Below are positions 22,943 through 32,701 of a stretch of 64,000 bases of DNA, one piece after another. Under the pieces are notes generated by a model. The model did no database searches, was not told the DNA's origin, and saw only the letters and a list, made by a program, of their open reading frames with translations. Where the stretch lies: NCBI RefSeq assembly GCF_001632365.1, contig NW_024468523.1, forward strand, positions 186,001 through 250,000, given 5' to 3'. The number at the start of each line of letters is the position of its first letter. Position 1 is the first letter of the stretch. Source of the stretch: Laetiporus sulphureus 93-53 (lineage: Eukaryota > Basidiomycota > Agaricomycetes > Polyporales > Laetiporaceae). The position numbers were made by a program, and so were the translations under genes.

Positions 22943-24337
22943 CTACAAATGCTTCCCTGGACTGTCATCCGATCTAAGACTATCCCAGCGTCGATGCTTA
23001 GCGTTCTCTTTCCACTTTGTGTTCGGGCCCACCACAGAAGTAGAAGCAGTGGCACCAAGTCCTAACCTGCCCGTATTGACGCTAACCTCGAGAGGTTGCT
23101 TGAGAGCAAGATCGGTACTTTCTTGACCGAGGCTCATGCCAGGTTCCCAACCCTGCTTAAGCAATAAACGATGGCCGATATTGGTCTCTGGCAGTGGTGT
23201 AGGAGGAGCCGATACCGGAGCAACGGGAGAAGCGGTGACGGACCTGTCAGGCAATTGGACGAGCGATGAAGTGGACATTGCCGCTCGTGCCCGGCCTGGA
23301 TCTGGAGGTGTCTGAGGGTACAGGGCCCTGCGACGTGCACTGCGATCGACGTATTGAGGTGCCTCTCCCTTGGCCGATGCCAATGAGCCGTCGCGACGAG
23401 ATAGCAGACTGCGCCTGAGCATCGACAGTGCCTTCTTAGCATCTTGCTGTACAGGACCGGTAGCGGGGGGGGCTAGAGCATTATCTCCACTTGTCTCCTC
23501 TCTTTTGCGCTTCGTGCTAGATGCTTGTTCACGATCGGCCCTTCGAGAATCAAACAACGGGATCTCGTCATCTCCCGTCGGCGAACATTCAATGCAAGGC
23601 ATCTGGGAGTCATGGATGTGTACAATGAAGGTCGTATCTCCGATGCTCAGAAGGTCAAGATGCGTCAATCGTCGCGGAATGCTCGCCACTCTAGATGGAG
23701 AAAGGCGCATGCCCCTGGGATCCTCTCTGCTCGACTCCGACGGGCCCTGTGACGACGAAGGAACACCAGAGTCGGAAACTCCGGGGGAAGACCTAATCCC
23801 ACGGTTGGATTTGAGGAAGGTGCCATGCTTCGAGCCCATATCCACAACTGCCCACTCACTTCGCTGCTGATCCCAATAGACCGTATCATGTAATTTGGAC
23901 ACCTCCATCTCCTTCAGTCGTATCCGTGGCACGTCACTTCCAACTGGGGCTACGTCGCGGCCAATCTGCACCTCCGAATATCCATCTGTGATAGCAACTT
24001 TCAGCTTCTTCGACAAGACGGAGCTCCGCTGAACGACAAGTCGCAAAGAAGTGATTTCGGATGAACGTGCGCGGGAAGGTCCCAGGACTGATGAGCAAGC
24101 CGAAGGTTCGTCCACTTCATTCCGCATCAGCATGTCAGCTTCACTGTAAAGAGTTCGCGACGATGCGATGTTGCTTCCTTCCGTGCCGGGCCATTCAACT
24201 TCGGGAGAATATACGGCTCCAGAGGAATCCGGCGGCCTAGTTTGCCGTCTGTTATCTCCACTATGTCTATACCCTGCCTGAGAGCTGATCGCGATAGCTG
24301 AAGATACTTGCAGTTGTAATTCACTTTCTTGTAGCAT
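22943..24337 (-). CDS. FHA and G-patch domain protein (AGGF1-like)
   Basis: The open frame gives 464 residues from the ATG at 24337. An FHA phosphothreonine-binding domain spans about residues 98-250: VQIGRD at 124-128, VSKLH at 146-150, GSKHGTFL at 168-175, then a Ser/Pro-rich insertion and LDLLSIGDTTFIVHIH. A G-patch lies at about 386-428, with GWEPGMSLG and the closing GRLGLGA, and the C-terminus is basic. This two-domain order matches the AGGF1 family; a role in RNA processing is inferred from the G-patch. The frame stays open upstream of 24337 with coding-like content (TKPNTDSSLRRLPQLSPNP) to about 24480. The true N-terminus may therefore begin at an ATG near 24560 and be joined by an intron I could not place. 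The gene is divergent from the XLF-like gene at 24.7 kb. Confidence 0.85.
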   Translation of the reverse strand: MLQESELQLQVSSAIAISSQAGYRHSGDNRRQTRPPDSSGAVYSPEVEWPGTEGSNIASSRTLYSEADMLMRNEVDEPSACSSVLGPSRARSSEITSLRLVVQRSSVLSKKLKVAITDGYSEVQIGRDVAPVGSDVPRIRLKEMEVSKLHDTVYWDQQRSEWAVVDMGSKHGTFLKSNRGIRSSPGVSDSGVPSSSQGPSESSREDPRGMRLSPSRVASIPRRLTHLDLLSIGDTTFIVHIHDSQMPCIECSPTGDDEIPLFDSRRADREQASSTKRKREETSGDNALAPPATGPVQQDAKKALSMLRRSLLSRRDGSLASAKGEAPQYVDRSARRRALYPQTPPDPGRARAAMSTSSLVQLPDRSVTASPVAPVSAPPTPLPETNIGHRLLLKQGWEPGMSLGQESTDLALKQPLEVSVNTGRLGLGATASTSVVGPNTKWKENAKHRRWDSLRSDDSPGKHL

Positions 24338-24654
24338 GGACAGGGTTTGATTGAATGCGAGAGAAGCAGGTTCTAGCGAAGGATTTGGGCTCAGCTGTGG
24401 AAGGCGGCGGAGACTCGAGTCGGTGTTTGGCTTAGTCAGCTGCCACTTCGGGTAAGAATAATCGGTGGCGTCTAAGAGCGTCTAGGACTTCGTGACCTTG
24501 AACGACCCTGAGCATTTGGCACGGTGGCCGTTCATTCCCAGGCCAGGGCGAATTCGACATTCGCTTTGCTTCAAATTACCTAGCACTGACCAATAGGCGG
24601 CTGGACTGATACTCAACGGAATAAGACGCGAACAAAGTCAAATCCCACGTTGAC

Positions 24655-26259
24655 ATGGATTATTTCTCAGAGGCTAGTAGGACAAGGATGTCGACACTCT
24701 GATATTCCTCTGATATTCTCACCAGGAGCACAGTAAGCTTCTTTTGAACAAGGAGTGGCTTGTGAAGGTAGATACCGACAAGTCGGTTCCTTACTTACTG
24801 GTCAGCCGAAGTACCTTGCCAGGGTGATCCACCTGATTACTCTTATATAGAAGGTATACTGTTCGACGGTGGATCTCTCATGCTGCGTAGTGATAACAGA
24901 TACGAAACATGTGTGGGGCGAAGGTGATGACCGGAACTGCGAGCGCGACACCTTAGCCACTTATGTCGCTTGTGTTTCGCAGTACTCTCAAGCAAACAAA
25001 TGGCGCGGCGTTGGCGGGATTGCAATTCCCAGAGTCCAAGTCCATATCAGAGCGAAGAAGATGAGGACGCGTGGAGAAGCAAAGTTCTGAAATTGATATC
25101 CTCTGCCCATACTCTTGGGGGTATCACAGACCTTTCTTTCGAAGTCATCGACTCTCACTTCTCCGTGGGTCGTGTGGTCCGTCTTCATCGTTCCGTATTC
25201 CGTTACTCAATCAGTACGTACAGGACCTTGCTTTCGAACTGGTGGACAACGATTTCAAGTGGAGATGGGAAACCTATTCGCTAGGACCCTTGTTCTCCGC
25301 CGAGGTCTTGTCTAAACATCTCATAATGCCCCTGATCAGCGTTATCCATCTCGCGTTCTCATCAGCGGATCCGGTGAGCGAACTCTCAGAGACAGACCTC
25401 GAGAAAGTAAGCACATGAGCAGTATGATCTCGTTCATTTTACTCACTTTTGGTGGTGCGCCTCCCCTCACAGGCGATCGACAAAATTGGGAGAACTGCAC
25501 GCCGTACAGTCGATACGCACGTCAAGCATGCCATGTCAAAGCCCCGAGTAGCGACATGTATCAGGCGCATGACAGCTACGTTCAACTTCTCGCCAGAGCT
25601 TCGTAAGTGTGGTTCTATCTGATGCATTGACTGCGTTGATGTACCGTTCCGGTACAGCGCCTGTCAGTTTCGATGCCATTAGTCCGGATTTATCCCTCCC
25701 TTCCGTTCAGCCTGTGTCACGGGGCCCTGTGTCAGCCACAAAAGATTCAACGTCGCTGATGCCAGCCATTCCCATTGAGATTGTACGTTCAATATTTTGA
25801 GCATATGCATGTGTCTGACTTCAGATCTCCGTCCAGGATTTACCCCCTCACGGCAGAACTGAGCCTGGGAGTGCACCAGCCAGCGAGACCATGCCGACTG
25901 AACCACCGACTGAAGAATCGGAGACAGAGCCTGAGTCCGGGAGCGACGAGCTTCCGGTCTATTCCCACAACGCCCAACTAGGAGACATGGTGTCTGCAAA
26001 CGAAGCGGCGGACGGGTCTTCGCATCTTCCACCTCGTCTGTCTCCTGACAGCATATTGAACCATCCTACAGCACGAGATGAGGATGCTGGTTCTTCCCCA
26101 CCTCTTCCTTCTAAAAGAAGGAGGCACACACCGATTGTATCATCAGAAGATGATGACAGCGAGGCAGAACGCAAGAGGAGGGCTGCGCAGAGCAGGCTCA
26201 GTACCTCCATTCATCGAGGTACTAAGCAACCGGTGAAGCGAGGGGGGAAACGTTTCTAA
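24655..26259 (+). CDS. XLF/Nej1-like non-homologous end-joining factor
   Basis: Bridges DNA ends with XRCC4/Lif1 and ligase IV during non-homologous end joining (family knowledge). Exons that join in frame are about 24726-24800, 24851-24923, 24983-25164, 25215-25406, then further exons to the stop at 26257-26259. The head domain reads LLLNKEWLVKVD, then DLSCCVVITDTKHVWGE and LSSKQMARRWRDCN. The diagnostic FKWRWETYSLGPLFSAEVL-SKHLIMPL follows, matching the XLF pattern in which a W-x-F/W motif precedes the S-x-HLI-x-PL helix. A helical stretch (AIDKIGRTARRTVDTHVKH) follows, then a disordered Ser/Glu-rich tail. The last residues, PVKRGGKRF, resemble the basic, aromatic-ending Ku-binding motif. 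The first exon is uncertain: an ATG at 24655 is available but its donor is not clear. Sequence similarity in this family is low, so the call rests on the domain order. Confidence 0.78.
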
Positions 26260-26317
26260 TCGCTCGTGTGGAAACGTTGGTCTGGGGTTCAGGGCTATAG
26301 GAGGATCGTGTATTATC

Positions 26318-26767
26318 TCACACAACTGCCAGGAGAGTAGCATCTTCTGCTGATATTTGTGACAGTGCTCGCATTGTTACTACGTAATGAGTGTCATCCA
26401 GTCTGTTGGTACAGGCCTCGAACGATGCGATGTGCGTGGCTTCCGAATTGAAGGAGGGTGCAGCTTTCCGTATGCAGGCCATCTGCATGGTGACCTTATC
26501 CAACGCATCGCCTTCCCCATCAAACCTTGGATGTAGAGTCTCTACGTTTGATGTGCCGAGACTGTGACGAGACGGCTCCGTTACCATCACCCCTAGCTTC
26601 GACGACAGCCAGTGTTGTGTGAGACTCTTGATCGCAGCGCACATCGATACAAAAGCATCTCGCGCAGGATCTACCGACAAAGCCTGAAACTTTAAGAAAA
26701 CATGTCCCCTGATACCAAGGGCTATGGCCATCCCCGGACTCTGGCGTGGAACGCAGCTTCCTTGCAC
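26318..26767 (-). CDS. Unrecognised open frame, possible terminal exon
   Basis: A 149-codon minus-strand frame ends at 26318. Its content reads like protein (FLKFQALSVDPARDAFVSMC, SLTQHWLSSKLGVMVTEPSR) rather than low-complexity shadow, and it ends ALSQISAEDATLLAVV. I recognise no domain. It could be the 3' exon of a gene starting near 27.1 kb, with upstream pieces in the other frames (26520-26975 and 26833-27144). The splice joins are not convincing, and a plus-strand open stretch overlaps the upstream part. It would be tail-to-tail with the XLF-like gene, leaving about 60 bp between stops. Confidence 0.3.
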   Translation of the reverse strand: MQGSCVPRQSPGMAIALGIRGHVFLKFQALSVDPARDAFVSMCAAIKSLTQHWLSSKLGVMVTEPSRHSLGTSNVETLHPRFDGEGDALDKVTMQMACIRKAAPSFNSEATHIASFEACTNRLDDTHYVVTMRALSQISAEDATLLAVV

Positions 26768-28794
26768 GCATCGCAGGGTTCTTGGATGAGGTTAAGGACT
26801 CTTCGACGGTCATCATATGTCTTGATGCATTATCAGAGCTGCATGAGAGATGGACAGTCATACCGCTCACCTTCGTGCAAGGACAGACTTTCGTCGTTTT
26901 GTGCATATGTGCAGAGCTCAAGCCGCAGGTAGGCTGCCTGCAGTCGAAGCTCACACCAGAGTAGTACATGACCACATAGTGCTAGGCAGATGTAAGTTAA
27001 TTCTCTCTGTGTGCAGCGGTGCGCACGCACCCCGCAGCCTCTGTGCTGGTTGCCAAAGCTGAGCGAGTTGAGAATGAGGAACGAGCGGTCATGAAGCATC
27101 ACGTACCATTCCTGAAAGCACATAATCGTTTGATAAAACGTCACAGGAATGGGGAAGGGGGAGGGGGAGAGAAAGAGGAGAAAGAGAAAGCATGGGAAGT
27201 GACGAGATTAAGTACGTTTCGGAACGGTCAGTGCATGCCTGATCGGACGGGCTGTACTTAGATTCTATTACCAAAGCCACGTCGCACGAAGGATCACGAG
27301 CCGGCGGTTGGGTCCGAAGGAGTAAGGGGAGAGTATTCTGCATCCGGAGAAGAAGAGGGCTAGACGATCATGCTAGCCGGTGCCCTGGCAAGAACGCTGC
27401 TTCTTCGGCTGAAGGACTTGAAGATTACGATGCGATAAGACTCATAGCAGCATGGTGGTGCAAGTGAAGCAATTGCTTGATAGAAGCTTCAGTCTGAGTT
27501 ACTGCCGTCTCCCCTTCATCCTCGTCCTTCCATGATCAAAGACATCTCATCGACAGCTTGTGTGAATGCTTGTGTGAATGCATGGTGGGACTCGGCTATT
27601 CACCACGCCTTCCGGCCGACTGAAAGCAATCGTGTGATGGTATCGTACGCACCGATTGGTACCAGCAAAGGATCGCTGGTGAGGCGTAAAACACTATGTC
27701 ACCTCTCAACAATTTGGAATAGAGTGAATAGAGGTTTGACGGTGATTAAGATGGCGGACGGACACAAAGTGGCATCAGATTAATTTTTGCCGCGTAACAG
27801 GAAATATAAGTTGCTCACTGAGCCTGAGACAGAGTGTATTCCATCAGAATAACGAGAACAGGCTTCAAATGCCAGACTGGGCAAAATTATTATGCGTTGT
27901 GCGGAGATGCGAGGAGTGGTCAGATCAGGTGAACGAAGACCTCCCATTCACAGAAGAGAGATGCAGTGGTAGGCACATAATGAACAGGTGACAGCAAGAA
28001 GATCTGCATCAAATTTAGCGTCAATTGGAAATGTCGGCGGTGTTACTGTGTCTTTGAGCGAGCTAAAGGGACGTTCGGATCTCTTCCTTCCGAGCAGTAT
28101 AGCAATGCTTCCGACGGGAAAATGCGAGACACCTGCAGCTACTCGAATCAAGGTTTTCCCTACTCTTTCTTGGGATGAAAAAGTAGTTGACAGGGTTTAT
28201 TTTGGGAATTGCGACATCTCGGATCGCGTGGTGAGATGAGAAAGTCAATTCGCGAAATTCGCCTAACGCACAACGTCAATATTAGCGTCAATAGAAGCAT
28301 CGCTCGTGGTTAAAACGAGAAAGCCACAGTTTGAAAATCAGACAATGTATCAATTGATGCTTCAAGTACAACAGTTCCTGTCGTTGCGCTTCCTCCAGAC
28401 TGAGCAAATCAGCAGGTATAACAACCCGACGTTGAGTAGAGCCTCGATGGACAACGACTAAGATCACGGGGTGGCGACTACTTCTCAATGTCCATCCAGA
28501 GGTGGTAGGACGGCGGATGACGCAAGGTATGTATATCTGAGTTCCGCGGGCTGTTCGTTGTGAAACTGCAAGTGCAGTCACCAGTGAGACTTGAAACCCT
28601 GGCAGGTGGCCAGCCTCGTTGCTACACCGACCGAAATCACGGGAAGACCAAGCAAGCCAACAGATCTGAACAAAATAATCTCTCTGTTGCTTCTGGTCCA
28701 CTTCAGATGTTTCAAACGGTACAAAACTGAGTGGATGTCCGACTTGACGAGCCGCGCTTGCCGCCTTTCCTTCCCTAGGGAGATCACGTGACTG

Positions 28795-28800
28795 CCATTT
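28795..28800. promoter_or_regulatory. E-box (CACGTG) upstream of Dbp6
   Basis: The palindrome TCACGTGA is centred about 147 bp before the helicase ATG. Such sites bind bHLH factors (Cbf1-type) in fungi. Only the position and the palindrome support a regulatory role. Confidence 0.4.
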
Positions 28801-28944
28801 GGTGCTTTGCACAGATCTTGATCTGGACATAGGTTTTGGTGAAAGCTTAAATTGGTCCCAAGTGGCACCAACGGACGTGCACCTGCGACTCCTTCCTCCG
28901 TTCTCAAAAGTTACTCTTCCTCTGAACCAGAAGGATCATTCAGC

Positions 28945-31704
28945 ATGTCTCTGTCAGCCGCCGCGAGCCAGCCCAAGGACCAGCCGAAATCCAAGGTACA
29001 GTTCTTCAACGCTAGGGCTCTGGACAGAGCAAGGATTCACTCAAGTCATTGCGCAGGAAAAGACAAAGGCAAAGAAGAGATATCTGAAAGCGAAGAAAGA
29101 GCGACGCAAAAATCGCAAGGCACTGTCCGGCTCAGGTCGTGCGCACGATCATCGCGCGTCTGACCAGCGTAATTCAGATGCAGAAGGCGACGACGATGAT
29201 CATGTACTAGAGAGAGAAGATGATGAGCAGCCGGAAGAGCCGTCTGTGGTAGAGAAATCACGGAAGGGGGATGACGAACGGCCGCGGAAACGGAGAAAAC
29301 TCAACAAGCATCGAGAGCAGGCTGTTCCTTCATCACCGGAACCCTCCAAAACGAACACAATTCCGAAGGACACTGACAAAGATGATGAGGCCATGCCGGA
29401 AGAAGCATCCACTTCCTCTGCAGCTCATCGGTCGCCGACGCCTCCTGTCGCGCTCCCGGCATTCCCTCTACCCAGGCGTCCAAACGCGCCATCGAAAAGG
29501 ACTTTAGCACTACAAGGGCTGGACAAAGCTCTCGTCGAGGCTGAGATCGTCGACCCCGCCACCCTGCAAGAGCTCCTTTCTACAGCTGACGCGGATGGTG
29601 GCACGAGACTTGGCGAGAAGACGCGGAAGAGGTTGAAGGAGCTGGGCATCACTGAGTTGTTTGCCGGTCGGTGCATCGATTTTGATGGATATGTGGACAA
29701 TTTGACTTATAATGTGCTCATCCGACTCTGAACAGTACAGACGGCCGTTGTCCCATTCTTGCTCTCGTCTGAGAAAACGAGACATCTGTACTTGCCGTAC
29801 GATCCCCCCAGGGACTTGTGTGTTTCAGCACCCACGGGAAGTGGAAAGACGCTTGCATACGTTTTGCCTATCGTCGAGGTTTGCCCGTTACACTCAGACA
29901 CTGCTGTGAGTCACTAACTTGCACTGCTCCAACGATTAGGTTCTGTCCGCGAGAATCGTCACCCGACTACGAGCACTTATCGTGCTGCCCACGCGTGACT
30001 TGGTCACACAAGTGCGGGAGACGTTCGAGGCTATTGCCAAAGGCCGAGGGCTAAAGGTACGTGCCATTCAGCCCTCAATCCGCCCTTAGACTAGATACCG
30101 TTCGTTGTTACACAGATCGGCACCGCGACAGGCCAACACTCATTTGCACATGAACAAGGTCAACTTATTGCAGACAGGTCTACACAGTACGGTATCCGAT
30201 CCGTTAACAATCATTCCGTAGCTCACTATACGTCACAGCCTACAAGGTGGTTCTAGCAAAATAGACATCCTCATCTGCACGCCTGGGCGACTAATGGACC
30301 ATCTTAATGGAACACCGAACTTCTCTTTGCAGCATCTGCGATTCCTTGTGAGTGGCACGTACTTGATGGGATATATCCAGAGTCTCTGAGACATCGGATG
30401 CAACAGGTGATCGATGAAGCTGACCGGCTGCTAGCCCAATCCTTCCAAGACTGGCTTGCCCAGGTCCTTGCCGCAACCCAACCTCCACCACTACCAGCAC
30501 CTTCACCAAGCCCTAACCCGCCCGACCTTTCTCTCCTCGCTTCCCCATCTCTGAGCAGCACGGATCCCTCCTCTTTCCCACTCCCCCGTGCAGATGCACT
30601 CGCTCCGGCATTCCTCCATCTCCTCGACGGAGTCCCGTACGTGCGGACGGACGTTGACGAGCGACGCGAGTCGTCCTGTCAAAAACTGCTCTTCAGCGCG
30701 ACGCTCACGCGTGACCCGGCGAAGATCGCTGCGCTGGGGTTGCGTGAGCCCAAGTATTTCATCGTGCAGGGGAGGAAGGGCGAAGGCGAGGAAGAGGAAG
30801 AGGAGGCCGGTGTGCTGGATACAGTGATGGAGAAGTTCAGTATGCCTGCGACGTTGACGGTGCGTTGTCTACAATCCCGTCGTCATTGGTACAGAGCCGT
30901 GTTGAGCAGAGTTGTCTGTGCAGGAACACATGCTCGTGTGCGAGTCGTCAGAGAAGCCGCTCATGCTTTTCCATCTTGTGCATATGCGCGGTGTCACAAA
31001 CGCGCTCGTGTTCACCAAATCGGCAGAGTCTACGGCGCGGCTTGTAAAACTCTTCGAGTTCTTCGAAACCACTTTGGGACAAGATAGGACACGTCAAAAA
31101 GAGGGCCAGATCATTGCGCGCGCATATAGCAGCGATCTCAGTCCGGGCGAGCGTAAGACGATCCTGGAGAAGTTCAAAGCGCAGGAGATCCACATGTGCG
31201 TGTGGTGTCATGAGCCTTGGGCATGTGGATGCGCTGACACTGTTCGGTTGTTTTCCGTAGACTGGTCTGCTCGGATCTCATCTCGCGTGGAATTGACATT
31301 AGCCACGTCTCGCACGTCGTGAGCTACGATGCACCGGTGGATATGCGGAAGTACGTGCATCGTGTGGGGCGGACGGCGCGTGCCGGGCGTGCGGGCGATG
31401 CTTGGACGTTGGTGGAGGAACAGGAGGTAAGTGCCGTCGTGTGGGGATGCAGCGGTGGCGCGAGGGGCACACGTTGATGTTGACTATGTCATACAGGCAC
31501 GGTACTTCAAGTTGATGCTCAAAGAGTCGGACCATCTGGAGAAGGTCAAGAGGTTGCGAGTGAATGAGAAGGACGTTGCCCCGTTGCAACCTGCATATGA
31601 GGTTGGTTGACCTTCCGTTGGCTGATGAGATTTTGCATGCTAACGTCGGTTTCAAGAGCGCACTTGGACAGCTGAAGGACGCGTACGCTCGTAATCCCAT
31701 CTGA
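28945..31704 (+). CDS. dbp6: DEAD-box ATP-dependent RNA helicase, Dbp6/DDX51 type
   Basis: Nucleolar RNA helicase for 60S ribosomal subunit assembly (known for Dbp6). The start is ATG 28945; exon 1 is 28945-28995, and a 61-bp intron leads to a lysine-rich, acidic N-terminal exon ([17 protein letters not shown]). Helicase motifs occur in order: [10 protein letters not shown] (Q-like), APTGSGKT (I), PTRDL (Ia), TPGRLMDHL (Ib), VIDEADRLL (II, DEAD), [11 protein letters not shown] (III), [14 protein letters not shown] (IV), [12 protein letters not shown] (V) and [15 protein letters not shown] (VI). After motif VI comes the terminal [19 protein letters not shown] segment, typical of the Dbp6/DDX51 subfamily. 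There are about eleven exons. An insertion rich in Pro and Ser follows the DEAD box, as is common in this subfamily. The protein stops at 31702-31704 after ARNPI. No catalytic residue is missing. Confidence 0.93.
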
Positions 31705-32701
31705 GGCGTTGCTGTACGCCTTGGTTTCATTTGCTGTCCGAGTGGAGGTTGTCTCGTTGGGAGGAAGTTAGAGCGGTACTGCCTCTGTTCACGTAATCTG
31801 ATCGATGCTGCATATAATCGACGTAATTCACTCTGTGTTAAAGGTGTCATTGTGGAGAACCCGTTGCTGCATGGTCTGAATCCATTCATGGCTCTCTGTT
31901 AGCTGCATGTATACAAGGCGTCTCCTGCCTTCGAATGGAGTTTTGGTTTTCCCCCAGCCAAGCTCGGAACGATGACGACGGTGTCTCTATATGCGGTTCT
32001 AGGGAACTGTCGTGTTCTTTCTTGAACGAGGTTTCGCTATATTCCCTCGCTTTGCTGTGTTCATTCTCTAGCTACGCTATCAACGGATCTGTTTCTCTCG
32101 ATGGCCAACTTGACAGGAGATTCAACACTGATATATGATAGCTCACTCGATCAACGGTTTCAACCCACGCCTCGCGGACGCCATAGGCTCGATCGCTACC
32201 AGTGCCAGCTGCGTTGAGCCTGCAACCAGTCAGCGAAACTGATATGTTTTCAACATCGCACCACTGATAAGATCTAGCCACGTACAATTCGTCACTGCTG
32301 AATGTACCCCTTCTCCTATGGCCGTTGAAATACCGCATGCACATGTGAAGACATGCGGACTGGATGTTGATGCATCCCAGGCTTGCGTGGTGGTGCCACT
32401 TTGCAAGAAATCATGAAGATAACCTCATCCCGCTTGCAATCTATCGTCCTGCGCAGAGGCGGGGAGTCTGATAAAATGCTGGAAAATAGCAGAAATTGAG
32501 CGGAATGATGAATGGATGAGCAGAGAGTGGCTGGGAGGGAGCGATCGTGAGCGGATAGGAGCGGGGGAGTGATGACTGCTTTATCAGCGTGCCGTACGTT
32601 GGCACAATCATAGCACGGAGTTAGAGATCCACATACCATATGGCTGCCCTGCCCCTCTTTCTCTACCTTTCCTCGCCATTCCCTCCACTGCCTGTATCAA
32701 C
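31705..32701. other. Intergenic region between tandem genes
   Basis: No gene seen. It should contain the Dbp6 3' UTR and the promoter of the ABC transporter. Open frames here are short and on both strands. Confidence 0.55.

Larger units (their letters stand above)
26260..28944. other. Region of uncertain coding content
   Basis: From 26318 to 27144 the minus strand has overlapping open frames that read protein-like; they are listed separately. The plus strand also has a hydrophobic open stretch at 26746-26964. From about 27200 to 28250 nothing is supported. Open frames at 28288-28907 on the minus strand are unremarkable and end near the Dbp6 promoter. A CACGTG box lies at 28795-28800. Confidence 0.4.

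Noticed and set aside
28288..28907. Minus-strand frames before Dbp6
   Set aside because: They run into the Dbp6 promoter, show no domain and do not join by good splice sites.
31299..31889. 196-codon minus-strand open frame
   Set aside because: Antisense of helicase motifs V-VI and the 3' end of the Dbp6 gene.
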